This document shows positions 1 through 11,275 of a stretch of DNA of 64,000 nt, piece by piece. The position numbers and the translations under genes are program-made. Numbering within the stretch: the stretch's first letter is position 1; every line of letters starts with the position of its first letter. The notes under the pieces were generated by a model. The model did no database searches. It had not been told where the DNA came from and was given only the letters and a program-made list of their open reading frames with translations. This DNA comes from Tricholoma matsutake (lineage: Eukaryota; Basidiomycota; Agaricomycetes; Agaricales; Tricholomataceae), in NCBI GenBank assembly GCA_026075535.2, contig AP026541.1, positions 6,696,001 to 6,760,000 of the forward strand, in the 5' to 3' direction.

Positions 1-429
1 TACTAAAAAACTTTTCCAGGGACCAGACAAGGACAACGAGGGGGGCGGGGACGGTGTGCAAGACCCAGGAAGGCCAATGACAAGGAGAATGTGAGGAGAA
101 TGACAATGAACAACACACCAACACCAATGACAGGTGCTATGGACAACGGAAACGACACCGCAGAGACAAGGAACGACACGCCAATGCCAATGACAGATGG
201 CCCAGCACCCACCACCACTGCTGCAAGCAACTGCTCACAGGGTGGACTATGGGTGCTATGGATGATGGAAACAACACCACAGAGAACAAGGGGGCAGGGA
301 CAGCAGTAATGACCCAGGTAGACCAACAACAACGACTGAGGGGTGGGGGCAGGGGGAAGGGATGAGAATGACGAGAGTGCACCCTACTGCCACGGCGGGA
401 GGGGGTAGGCAAAACATGCTATGCACCCA

Positions 430-498
430 CCACCTCGCTGGAGAGCGAGGTGGCGGCCTGTTTATATTTGGTAGCCACCCCCCTCTACAATAGGGGGG
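430..498. other. Two hairpins inside composite element copy 1
   Basis: 430-453 is a perfect 10-bp stem with a 4-nt loop (CCACCTCGCT and its complement). 478-498 pairs six C with six G around an AT-containing loop. They sit where copies 2 and 3 carry arrays of CCCCTCGCA-type hairpins, next to the tRNA-like module. Confidence 0.6.
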
Positions 499-611
499 CT
501 TTTCTTATTGTTTGTATGCCCGTCGCTCATTTTGAGTGGCAGTGATTTATTTTTTTATTTACATGCAATTTGTAAGTAGCCAATAAATAACATTAATGAT
601 GTAAACTACCA

Positions 612-690
612 CTGCCATTCTGGCAGAGTGGTATAAATGGTTATGGTCACATGAAGAAAGTTGTGAGGCTGAGGGTTCAAATCTTGTTAT
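612..690 (+). promoter_or_regulatory. tRNA-like Pol III module (A box and B box)
   Basis: An A-box-like TGGCAGAGTGG at 621-631 and a B-box-like GGTTCAAATC at 674-683 are spaced as in tRNA genes and tRNA-derived SINE heads. There is no convincing acceptor stem, so it is not a functional tRNA. It points outward, toward the TIR at 941-955, as do the equivalent modules in copies 2 and 3. Confidence 0.5.
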
Positions 691-1082
691 TTACATTAAT
701 CTTTTCTTGGGGACTTAGTCAAAAATTCACTAAGTTGACAGTTGCTCAGACTGTGCTCAGACTGTACTCAGACTTCACTGGGAAATTGGTGTAAACTTCA
801 CTGGGAATTCAGTCTAACTCGGACTATTAAACTAGTCTGAGCATTCCATGTGGACAACTTGGACTGAGCTCAGACTTTGCTAGGATTCCATGTGGATTCC
901 TAGCATTCCACTCGGACAGCTCGGACTCCGAATGGACTAGGTGGGGGAGTGTAAATTACAGTCCATTCTGGATGAGATCTATCCATCCTGGGTGAGAAGT
1001 ACATTGGTAGCACACAACAAGGATCTTGAACATTATCGGCTGATCACAGCTCAGTGTTTATTGTCCCCAATCCCCTCATTCA

Positions 1083-2887
1083 TTGCCCCCAATCCCCAAA
1101 ATCATAAATGAATCTCTCTTAAAAGATGTGTTGAAAAACAATAACAGCCTCTTTTTTCTTGTTCTTCATCACCATCACCATACTCTTGACCCTTGCAGAG
1201 TGATTGCAACCTGTCTTGTCTCCCATGTTCCTACACTGCTCACAACCAGGAGCCATGCTCAATGTGTCATTCCACACCCCACCACCACAGCCTCATCACC
1301 CCTGACATTGCTTAGCCCATTGCCAGCACCTGCCTCAGTTCACACCCAGACCACTACTGTCCATGGAATTCCCTTGTCAGACTCTGAATCAGAACCCACC
1401 AGACCTCTTGCTACTATGACCCCCATTGTTGACCTCTTGTATGTGGTCATGGAAGTATGCCAAGTATCCCCATCCTCAGTGCCTATCCTTTCCACTGATG
1501 CTTGACCGTTAATGTCATCCAGCAATTTGAAAACATGTGTCAGTGTTACTTCTCTGTCAAAGATGTTGATGCCGCTGATCATGTTGGCAAGATCATCTAC
1601 AATTCCAAATCTACTGCTATTCAGTCCTGGATCTCAGCACAGGAAGCCCAGCTTATCAACCTCCAGTCCCTGAATTCTTGGTGACATTGAAGAAAAAGCT
1701 CTTGCCTCATACTTGGGAAGATGATCCTATGCAGATACAGATTGCAGTTCAAGGTTCTACAAGCCTCCTGACCTGGGTAAACAAAGTCAGGAATGCAAAT
1801 GATGAACTGAAGGCTATGATGTCCCCTTACCACATCCCTGATGACTGTTTCTGCCTCCACCTCCTCCCCCATCTCTCCAATTGGATGAAATGACTCTACA
1901 AAGCAAACAATGGGATTGCCCCCAGCATGACAAAAGGGACGCCTGATGTGATCATGGATTTTGATGACTGGTTGGAGCATTTGGAACTTTTAGAACTCAA
2001 CTTGCAGGCTCAGTGAGGTGCCAACTGGGTCACATGTGCAACCAAAGCAGGAAATGTTTTACAGGACTCAGGCATCATAAACAATGTGAATGCAGTGAGC
2101 TCCATGCCCACATACACCACCTCCACTTCCACTACTGCTTACAATGCGACCTCAGCCCTCCCTCTACTCACAGATGTGGAAAGGAATTGCTGAAACTCCC
2201 ATGGTTGTTTCAAGTGCCATACCTTTTATGCAGAGCATATCAGTCACAACTGCATGAACCCATGCCCAATAGCAGAGGACTGCAAGAAGGTGATGGCAAC
2301 ATATGCAGCCAAAGCTAAACTGGCCTACAAAAAGAAGAAACAAGGCACATCCACCCTTGCAGCCATTTTTGAAGGAGTGTCAGTCATTGAGGACAATGTT
2401 AGTGATGAGGGATCAGATCAGTACATGGATGCAAATGAAGTTGAAGAGTATGTGCCTCACTCCCTTTCCCTTCCTTCACACCTCATTTGGACATGTTGCA
2501 TAGACACACCCACTACCTGTGCACCTACTCTGATCAAAGCGCTTATTGACCATGGTTCACCACCAGTCTTGATTTCCAGTGACCTTACAGAGATTCTTTG
2601 CCTTACACCCCAACTGTTATTTAAGCCTCTGTCAGTTTACAACACATTCAACAAAGATCAAACAACACATCCAATCCATGGACACCATCTGGAAATCCTG
2701 TGCTCTCAATGCTGTCATCTGTCCCAACTTGCACTCCAACTTTATTCTAGGTCTTGATTTTCTGGTGAAGAACAAAACTGTTGTTGATGCACATCTGTGT
2801 TCTGCAGTAGCAAAAGAATCTGATTATGATCTATTAAACCCACCTGATCCAGTCAAAGTCCAAAAGAAGCCTGTGAGATCCCTTTAA
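1083..2887 (+). pseudogene. Decayed retrotransposon gag-protease relic
   Basis: A chain of plus-strand fragments in shifting frames forms a gag followed by an aspartyl protease. Gag-like sequence covers about 1502-1990. A zinc-knuckle-like segment with the residues GCFKCHT lies near 2200-2250. A lysine-rich stretch follows, and the protease shows ALIDHGSPPVLIS near 2540-2580 and LGLDFLVKNK near 2750-2775. In gypsy proteases these positions hold the catalytic D(S/T)G and the ILG region; the glycine-histidine at the active site here is aberrant. In-frame stops at about 1891 and 2014 are TGA. No reverse transcriptase follows: the relic ends shortly before a copia LTR at 3078. Family assignment to Ty3/gypsy is by protease style only. 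Confidence 0.5.
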
Positions 2888-3077
2888 CAACAATGCAAAC
2901 TTGAAGTGCAACAGATCAATGGCAATGCCCAAAATGTGAACACTGGTTCACATGGAACTGATGGCCTTGTTTGAAGAGAAACTATGAAAAATTCAATATG
3001 GGGCCATTCACCACAGGTCCACAAGACATCATTGCATCCATCAAAACCCAGATCGAACAGCTCACTGGGGAGGTGAC

Positions 3078-3410
3078 TGTTGAGAGACACACCGTGGAAC
3101 GACGCATCACTTTTTGATGTGTGTGCTATTTTTTGCACAACCCTTTGATGCATACAAACAAACACCTCGTTTCCCTTTCTCATTCCCTCTTTGTCTGACT
3201 GAACATATATATATAGCTAGATACATTACCTGCCACCTCAGTTGCTTATACAAGGACTGAGGTGAGTATTATCTTAGAGTGTCGCTTCACCAGAGTTGCT
3301 TACTGTACCTTAGTTTAGCCTTGTCTATTCTAGGTACAGTACAGTTTGTACCATAGTCGCTTATACAAGGACTGAGTTTAGCCTTGTCTATTCTAGGTTG
3401 ATTTTCTACA
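3078..3410 (+). repeat. Probable 5' LTR of the Ty1/copia element
   Basis: It begins TGTTGAGAGAC and ends TTCTACA, immediately followed by a GGTTATGGGCC segment that would be the primer-binding site, about 180 bp before the gag start. Two short motifs are duplicated inside: CTTATACAAGGACTGAG (near 3245 and 3360) and GTTTAGCCTTGTCTATTC (near 3312 and 3377). The matching 3' LTR is absent because the element is truncated at 7347, so the boundaries are inferred from TG...CA ends and context. Confidence 0.45.
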
Positions 3411-3591
3411 GGTTATGGGCCACTCTCGTTGCACTTAGACGATGGTTGTAAGCAGCAAGCAGGTAGTTTTCTCAGATCATGCATTGACTCCCCGATCCAT
3501 CTCCTTTTCTCTTTGTCTCTCGACATTGCCCTACTTGCCACTCACCTCATCCTGCACACTCACCTCATCCTGCACCTCCCAATTTCTAATC

Positions 3592-4811
3592 ATGACCACT
3601 GAAAGCACCCCCCTGTCCATTTCCCCTATTAAATTGTCTGTCCAATACTTGGGGGAAAAGCTTGACAAATTAAAGTCTAACTACAAAGAGTGGTGCAAGG
3701 AGATCACTATTGCGCTCTTGCTAAATGGCCTCTATGAATATGTGACAGGAGATATCATCTCACCCCCTTCTTCAGAGCCACGTGCACTTGCTAACTGGAA
3801 AGCTAATTTGCACCTGGCCTATGCATTCCTTGCTTTGAGTATTTCCCCATCTGAACACCCATTTATTGACATCACGAAGGGCCCCAATGAAAATTGGACG
3901 ACTCTCAAAAATCATCACCAGAAAGAAGGACCAGTTCATCAGGTCCAATTACTCCAGCAGGTGCTTTCATTACAGTGCACAAAGGACACCCCACTTCCTG
4001 AAACTGCTGAAAAGATCTGCACTCTCATCGAATGAGCTTTCGCTATGGGTGACATTAAGGCTGATCTCCTCTGCTGCATCGCCCTCTTAAATTCCCTTAG
4101 CGACAATTTCCCTCACACGTGTTCCATCATTTCTTGTGACATTGCCGCCTCGACTCCTAGCTCTCCATACGTCAAAAGATATCTGCCTGTTCCTGGAAAA
4201 TGAACAATCTCTCCTCAAGAATGATCAACATCATACCTTTCATTCCCCCGTTGCTCGGGTCAAACCCAACAAAACACCCAATGTCCCTACTTGTGGAAAC
4301 CCTACTTGTAAACGAACTGGACATACCACAGAGTATTGTATCAAACCAGGTGGGGGTATGGCTGGGAAGACCATTGACAAATCTAAAGCAGCACAAAAGT
4401 TGGCACTCAAGAAGAAATCGGTGGGTACCACGGCTCCTAAAATTCCAATCACAGTGAAGGATGTCAATGGGTGTGCATTCACGGTCATGGTGGATCCTGA
4501 GCCTACCCCATCCATTGCCCCTCATCCTGAGTTTGCAGGTCTTGCTTCTGATCTGGTTCCCACAGGAATTATTGAGGAGATCGAGTATGATGGGTGGCTT
4601 GTTATTGAGGAGGAGGCTTCCACCACTATTGACTGGTGCCAACACACATCCAGGACTACTGAGGACGTGCTTTCAGTTGTACCTCTCAACCAGGCTCATC
4701 AATCACAACTTTCCCTCGACGATCATCCTTCTATCATTGATTCTGGTGCAACAGTGCACATATCCCCAGATAAGTTGGATTTTCTTTCCCTTCATCCGAT
4801 CCCGCTCTGCA
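3592..4811 (+). pseudogene. Copia gag and start of protease (first part)
   Basis: Copia Gag packages element RNA in cytoplasmic particles; the protease matures the polyprotein. The ATG at 3592 opens a gag whose N-terminal half has the typical small-hydrophobic KLNxSNYxEW-like region (LKSNYKEWCKEI). A TGA at 4033-4035 and a frame change near 4130-4200 break it. A CCHC-like knuckle (CGNPTC...H...C) lies at about 4291-4340. The protease active site DSGATVHIS is at about 4738-4765, an intact D-S-G. Reading stops making sense at 4811, where the hAT element starts; it resumes at 6606 in the family's expected protein. The break at 4033 is TGA where an arginine codon (CGA) would fit. Confidence 0.7.
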
Positions 4812-4949
4812 TAGGGCACGGCACGGGTAACCCTCGGGTATATTTTCTTATACCCCAACCCATACCCGTGAACACCGTACCTGCACGGGTAGGGGTACGG
4901 TGTTACCACAGGTTTTTGTGGGTTACCCATGGTTATTCACGGGTATTGA

Positions 4950-5207
4950 TATTTTTCATTATATTTGATAGGAAAAGATGTTTGCATCTTCTCATGGGGG
5001 GTAAACCCGCGAGTCATGTCACCCTGACTTGCGGGTTTTCCCGCAATATGTCATCGAAAAGTACCCCTGCATTTTTTACGGTTATTTTTCATGATATTTG
5101 ATAGAAATTTGCTGAAAAAGATGTTTGCATCTCATCACAGGGGGTAAACCCGCGAGTCAGGTCACCATGACTCATGGGTTTTTCCTGTGATATGTCATTA
5201 AAAAGTT
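4950..5207. repeat. Diverged tandem duplication inside the hAT element
   Basis: A block of about 115-130 bp occurs twice (about 4950-5066 and 5083-5207), each starting TTTTTCATKATATTTGATAG and containing GGGGGTAAACCCGCGAGTCA. The repeats keep the short palindromes flanking GGGTAAACCCG. Confidence 0.6.
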
Positions 5208-5507
5208 GAAATCTCAACACAGATGATCACTCACCTGACCAAAATCCGGGTACCAGCATACCCGCACATACCCGTAACACCATGGAAAAGGGTATGGTGT
5301 TGCCCGGGTATGGCAATCCCATACCCGTACCTGTACCCGTTGATGTTACTCAACCCAGAAACCCAAACAAAACCCACAAAATGGCTTCAGATGGTATAAC
5401 ACAAGTCAGAGGAAGGTTGCGAGGCCCTCTAGATGTCACCTGTCAGACTGACCATCAAATAGTCATAAAACAACTGCTTGTCAAAGCAGTTTGAGGCTAA
5501 AAGAATG

Positions 5508-5605
5508 TGTTTCGAGACTTTGTGATGATTTTCGAGGTGTTGCGATGATTTTCGAGACTTTGCGATGATTTTCGAGATGTTGCAATATTTTTCGAAGAGG
5601 TTTCG
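5508..5605. repeat. Short tandem repeat GATGATTTTCGAG
   Basis: About five imperfect units of a 20-bp motif, with ATTTTCGAG as the core and alternating GACTTTGYG or GTGTTGYG, lie within the hAT element. No coding potential. Confidence 0.55.
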
Positions 5606-6334
5606 AGGAATTTCGAGTGTGCAGATATGTTCGGACGCAAGATCGGGGGACTAGACGAGTAGTAGAAGTGATGAAAAGGCTAATCGAGGGAAGCGAGAGC
5701 GAAAATAGTGTAATGCAAGGAATTTTGAGGAATTTTGAGGAAGTTCAGCGTAAAACACCAAACTTCGGACTGAATAAGACTAAACTGTACTCTCAAATTA
5801 CTGTGATCTGGGAGGAAGACGATGACTTTCTTGTTTTTCTTTGTATCTAGTACATCTTTTTATATAAAATAAAGAAAGTACCTAAAAAGGCTAGAGAACA
5901 TGAGGCAAACATGTGGAAAACTCGAGGCAAAAGACAATATAAGTATATCAGAACAATAAAGCGAGCCTAGAAGAGGTGAATATAACACATGATGAAGAAA
6001 TAATAAGAAAGAATAGCTAAAAGCGGACTGTCCTTGTTATAAATTGAATAATAGATCGGAAACTGCTTCAAGCGGATTGTATGCGTGCACATGCAGTCAA
6101 AATGTGTTCGATATACTCGATATAGTGTCCCATGTGTCCAGCATGCGTCTGAAGATTGTTCGAATAGGAAATACTGTGTCCAATGATGTTTTTCGAGGTT
6201 CGATGTTTTTTGAAGATTTTTGAAGATTCTTCAGACTTTGTTCGTGGCCCGATATTGGTGTGATATTGTTTGACAATGGTAGGGGATACATCTGGCATGT
6301 GTGTGATGACCATTGGGATAGCGATATAGTGTCC

Positions 6335-6462
6335 GATGTTGATTTTCGATGTTTGATGATGTTCGATCGTGTTCGATATGATGCTCGACGATGTTCGATC
6401 GCATTCGATACGATGCTTGTGATGCTCGACGATGTTCGATCGCGTTCGATATGATGCTCGCA
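6335..6462. repeat. Short tandem repeat GATGTTCGATCGCGTTCG
   Basis: Imperfect units built on GATGTTCGATCG and GATATGATGCTCG lie near the right end of the hAT element. The motif is partly palindromic (TTCGATCG). No coding potential. Confidence 0.5.
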
Positions 6463-6605
6463 ATCGGTAGACTTGGTCGGGAGTGGACGCGCTGCTTCTG
6501 GGATTTCGTGCGAGTTATCCGATGTGATTAGAATGTGGTCAAAATGGTGAATCGGCCTTTGAGCCGAGGAGACAACCTATCACCGTGCTGTGCCCTAGCC
6601 CCGCA

Positions 6606-7347
6606 CTGTCAGAGGTGTCAGTGGTTTGTCCATTGCCGCCATCGGCGTTGGGGATATCAAACTAAAAATAGCCCAGGGCACATCAATTCTCTTATGTAAT
6701 GCATTCTACATCCCAAACTCAGCCATCTGGCTCATTTCTGTCAGCATCTTGGTGGATGATTCCAACGCTATCGCCCATTTTGACAACATGGTGAGTTGGG
6801 TCACTCACAAGTCCACTGGTGTGCTGATTGCTCGTGGATCCCGACTTACCCAGAAACTCTACTCACTTGATCTCCACTCTGTCGCTGTCGACCATGCCTT
6901 CACTGTACACAAATCTCCAACTTTAGAAACATGGCATCGCTGCCTTGGCCATGCGAACTACCAATCCATCTGGGACATGGCCAAGAAAAGCATGCTTACA
7001 GGTGCGCCCATTGTTTCCACCTTGAAGCCGCCTAAATGTGAATCATGTGTGCTTGGAAAACAGACAAAGACACCTGTTCCCAAGAAGTGCAGGGAGGGGT
7101 GGGGCCATAAGGTGACAAGGAAGTTGGAGAAAGTTTGGGTGGATTTATCAGGGCCACACACTGTGTGGTCTCGCACTGGGAACTCCTATATAATGGACAT
7201 AGTTGATGATTATACCTCATTCCCTTGGTCAATACCTCTTCAAAACAAGGATGACACTTTTTCTGAACTTAAAGCTTGGGAACTTGCCCATGAAAATGAA
7301 ACAGGACTTAAAGTGGGAACATATATCACTGATGATGGGGAACTTAA
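6606..7347 (+). pseudogene. Copia GAG-pre-integrase and integrase N-part (second part)
   Basis: This continues the copia polyprotein after the hAT insertion. The GAG-pre-integrase zinc-binding residues are visible as WHRCLGHANY (about 6928-6960) and CESCVLGKQ (about 7036-7062), the HHCC module of copia integrase. The catalytic core begins with the first aspartate in WVDLSGPHTV (about 7135-7165) and reaches the second in ITDDGELK (about 7325-7347). Sequence after this point belongs to the neighbouring minus-strand gene, so the third catalytic residue, RT and RNase H are missing. The reading frame itself is open for about 740 bp. Confidence 0.75.
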
Positions 7348-10300
7348 ATTGCATCACTGTGTGCATGATGCCATAACACATTGGACAGTACATCTGGGGA
7401 TACACCAAATGAGCTTGGGTCTTGTAGAGTACTCGAAGCCTGTGTTTCCTGCCAGCTACAAGCTGGAAGTTTTGATTTACCCACAAGGCAGATAGCTCCT
7501 AATGTTTTTTTTGGGTTCAGCCATAGTATCACTGTGAAGATAAACATTTGATGCACCTGGTACCACATTGACTGGTGGAACCCAGCCTAGATGGCGTTGA
7601 ATGACTGGCTGGGAATGTAAAACTTGTAGAACCCTTTCTCCAGCTCTAACCCACTCTCCATCCTGCTTCCAATATCCACCACTCAAGATATGCTTCAAGC
7701 AATCCATTGAGGCAAATTTGCAGGAGATGTCCCAACTTGGTGCCAAATGATTGCTTAAAATAGAACACAGGTGAAATATGGCATTGAAGCACTCAAAGAC
7801 TTCTGTGGAGTTTCGAATAGCAGGACCAAAATGCTGAATGTCATCCAGCAGGTGAGGCAGAAGATGAAGTTTGATTTTGATGATGATTTTCGCTGGGTCA
7901 ACATCATCAAATGCATTGAGGACATTGCCAATAAGGACCTCAAGATCGTTCTGATTGCTAGTCAACAAAATATTTGACTAGATTTCAGCAAACACACCAA
8001 ATATTCATCCATGTTGTCAATCTCATGGTACCAGAGCATAGCGCCGAGTGCTCCCACAGCTTTCACCAGTGTAAATTGGCTTGGTGTTGCAATATCATGA
8101 ACATGGAATGGCATGGTTTGCATGAGTGTTTTAAAATGTTTGCCAATGAGATTATTGTGATATTGCATCATATAAGCAGCACGGATGGGTGGCACACTCA
8201 GACCATCAAGGTCTGTGGATTGGAGGCGAATGGCAAACAAATTACAATCAGCTTCAGACCATGATGTGTGAAGCATGTGCCAGACATATTTGATGATTCC
8301 TAGTAAGATCATATGAAGGATTTCGACAGGTGTATCTTGTGTTGGGTCAAGACCTTTGAGGAACATGATCAATTGTTGTCTTTGTACTGTAAGAAATAGA
8401 AATGTACCAGCAACAGATAACAAGGGATTGATCTTATCACCTGGCTGCAAAATTAGCCACCCTTGCAATTCCTCGGCAATTGCTTCTGTAGATCGACCAG
8501 GTTGCTGACTTTTCAGCTCACGTGCCTTTTTCAAAAGAATATCAATCCAGTATTGTGCAACCTTATCTTTTGTCCCTGTTGCTGTCTGGAGGTCAGAAAT
8601 TGGCTTCTCTATACCATATGTTGCAAGCTGAATTTGTTCTTCCAATAGTTTCCAAGTTTCTTCAGCATTCTGAGCTTCTCCAGCCTGTATAGAATCAAAC
8701 ATAAAAAATCTGGAGAAACAGACAATGAACAATACACACAAAATGCAGGGAGTGATATCCTTCATTAGATTCAGTATAATCATGAGGCCCACCATTCTTA
8801 CACTTGCGGCATCCGCAGTTGGCATTGCCACCCATGTGTGATGATTCCTCAGATTGCTGTGGATTGTCAGCTGGAAGTCCAGGAACTTGAATAATAACAT
8901 GACAGTTTTGTTTGGTGACAGAGTTGTAACAACAAATTGGGTCTGCTTGTGTGGCACTGAAGAATGAATGAATAAATAAATAAATGAGATATACACACCA
9001 ACAGATATAAAAAGGATGTACTTGACTTGATCCTTCAGTGCAGAAAATTGCTCCAGAGAAGTTACATGTGGTGAGGTTGACACAAACCAAACAAAATATT
9101 CTTGCTGAAGTAGCCACCCAGGAAGATTTGAATTTACCATGTACATATTGATATGCTTGTTGTACTGTTTTGACTTGTTTCCCAAAACATCATCACACCA
9201 TAGTGGAACCATAACAACATAAAGATCTTCATCTCCTGCCAGTTTTTGCAGGGGATTGGGCATTTCAGGAGAGCCATCTTGAAAGTCATCAACATGAAAA
9301 GAAAATACACCTGCTATATTTTCTCACCTGTCCACTTTATCTCTTCACCTGCACATGCAACCACATCATGGTAGTTCCACTGGAATGATGAGGCAGGTAC
9401 AACACGTAAATCTGTGTTGATTTTCCATCCAGTCTGAGAACATGTCAGAGTGCTTCAAGAGTGTCCAGTACTAGACTAACAGGAGATACAGTCACATCTG
9501 AGTAATCAGCAGTCAGTTTGCCACTTCGAATAATCCAGTTGTATGGAATAACAAATTTGCCATTGTCCAGCTGTGCAACTTCGTCAATATAAAATTGTCA
9601 TAGTCCATGTGAGAACATGGGTGTGAGCTCTGATGGACTGAATTCCTTCCAGCGCTGGGCCTGCCATACTTCAGAAATTGGGCCAGTGGTTTCTTCTGGG
9701 TAAAAGTTGAGGTGTTTTGCTATTTCAGGATTAGCAAAATCCTGGAAGTATTTCAGTTCTAATTTCTGCACAAAGAATATTTAACATACACGTGCAACTG
9801 AATCACGGATATCATTAACATAGAAAAGATTACCAATACTTGAAGTATAGGGCTTTGGTACACTGCCACACAGCTCCCAAAGGTTGGTTTGCATTTTTCG
9901 AAAGGAATCATAGGATGGAACATTGTTGACGCCAGACTCCTTGAGAATCCACAAGATCATCTGGAGCTGATTACTTGACATGCATAAGCGGGGCAGATTG
10001 TCAAGAGTATCCAGTAACATCATCTAGAAACTGTGTAAGGCAAAAAAGGAACAAAAGGACTTGAATCTACTTACAGTTTTGTTTGGATATGGGGCATAAT
10101 CACTAGCAGCTGAAACATGGCTGAAAGGGTCCTGTTCATCAGCATGAACTGGATCAATCCCTGGATATATAAAATCTGTAAGTATTGGCCTTGATAAGAA
10201 TAAATAGCACGTACCCAGTGAGTCAAATTGTTCAGATATATTTGTTGCGGTAATGTCGTCCATCGAGTCATCAACACCAAACTCATCATCATGTTCGGCC

Positions 10301-10740
10301 TGAAGTAGCATTTCTTCAAACTGTCATTGTAGACATTCACTTTCAATGGAAGTTTTATGGGTAATAGGATTCATATAGACTGGGATAAGTGGCTCATTCC
10401 AATGATGAGAATGAGAAAAAGGAAGGTCCCCATCCATGTCCGATGCATCAAACATTCCAGATGGTGGATGCATATTAGGGTCTTGAAAATCCATGTTAGG
10501 GGACATTGGAGCCATGTGATATACTTCCTCAAGATGCATTCGCTTGGCTGCTGCTTGTTCTTCACACTGGGCTTTTTGGCAGACATGTGTTTGGTGAGAA
10601 TCTGAATCCAAGTGTTTAGGTAATGATTTCTTGAGCATCCATGTACCAACTTGAGCAGGATTGGCTTCTCTGCAGACTTGACACCGGACTTTCTTTGTTT
10701 CAGGATCTTGTTCGATGCCTTACTCAGCCAAGTTTAGCCT
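7347..10740 (-). pseudogene. Large decayed transposon-type ORF with N-terminal zinc-finger-like motif
   Basis: Minus-strand blocks (10638-10324, 10311-10024, 10023-9781, 9263-7962, 7968-7477 and on to 7347) collinearly spell one long protein that I know as a highly repeated Agaricomycetes family without an assigned function. Near the N-terminus it has CQVCREANPAQVG...HLDSDSH, a C-x2-C...H-x5-H arrangement resembling a BED/C2H2-type finger. The central part contains EILHMILLGIIKYVWHMLHTSW and KIKLHLLPHLLDDIQHFGP. At least one intron (about 8959-9021) interrupts the frame, and several stops and frameshifts are present. The C-terminus is cut at the copia junction. It starts about 540 bp from the divergent gene at 11276, which may be its partner in the same element. 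Transposase function is an inference from copy number and context. Confidence 0.6.
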
Positions 10741-11275
10741 TAGAATTAGTATAACTGGCATCTTGAGTGAATTTTCATACCTGGTGGAAGCCATGTGGCT
10801 CGTGGCATGACAACTTAGTTCTCCTGGTGTAGAGTAGCAGATAAGTACCAGAAAGTGGAGTTTTCGATGCAGCAACTGAGTGTTCAAGCAAACACAATAA
10901 TTCAATTGTTGACAAAATAATTTGATTCCCACCATTGGGCCATAAGCAAAAATGATGTGACATGGGCCCTCCCTGAAAAGGCGGAAATTATGGGCCATCA
11001 TGAAAGGCTAAGGCCTTCAACAATTCAGTTGGCATTGTCGCGTGCAATGTTGGCGCGATGTGGAGGTAATGATTATCAGTGTGCACGTGGATGGACATGT
11101 TTAACACAACCAAACATGGTGGCTTTTACATGAGGTAATGCCGTGTTCAAATTCATTTATTCAGCTTTGACTTTGCCCATAACTTTGTCCATGCCATGTC
11201 CACTCTCGCTTTGACATTCTCTGCTTTCCTATAAGATGATGCTTGAACACCCACTTCAGCACTATTCTCCCCAGT

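Larger units (their letters stand above)
1..956 (-). mobile_element. Composite repeat element, copy 1 (truncated by window edge)
   Basis: This is the right-hand part of the element family seen complete at 15337-17737 and 57535-59654, in the opposite orientation. From inside to outside it holds a palindromic GAGCAG-type cassette (about 205-275), two hairpins (430-498), an outward-facing tRNA-like module (about 612-690), degenerate CTCAGACT/GGACTCC repeats (about 740-935) and the terminal motif GTGGGGGAGTGTAAA at 941-955. The same terminal motif closes the other two copies. No protein-coding gene is convincing here; the ORFs at 91-412 are low-complexity readings of the cassettes. The left end and its target duplication lie outside the window, so the size of this copy is unknown. 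Confidence 0.6.
4812..6597. mobile_element. Non-autonomous hAT-like element inserted in copia protease
   Basis: The ends are inverted: TAGGGCACGGCACGG at 4812-4826 and, on the other strand, TAGGGCACAGCACGG ending at 6597. The flanking 8-mers GCTCTGCA (4804-4811) and GCCCCGCA (6598-6605) differ only by two T/C transitions, as expected for an aged 8-bp hAT target duplication. Removing the element plus one 8-mer rejoins the copia protease to its downstream part in frame. The left subterminal region is rich in ACCCGTACCC and CGGGTA motifs typical of fungal hAT elements. No transposase is seen; ORFs of 60-130 aa inside are not recognisable. Confidence 0.75.
3078..7347 (+). mobile_element. Ty1/copia retrotransposon, 3'-truncated, split by a hAT element
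   Basis: The order LTR, gag, zinc knuckle, protease, GAG-pre-integrase, integrase is that of Ty1/copia. Coding is interrupted by a 1.79-kb hAT-like element at 4812-6597 and then resumes. Homology stops within the integrase core just after the DDGELK motif (about 7330-7347). There it abuts the minus-strand transposon gene that ends at the same point, so the rest of the integrase, RT and RNase H are lost. Confidence 0.75.

Noticed and set aside
5617..5850. 77-aa ORF in the hAT element as a gene
   Set aside because: Unknown sequence within a non-autonomous element, next to simple repeats; no domain or conservation visible.
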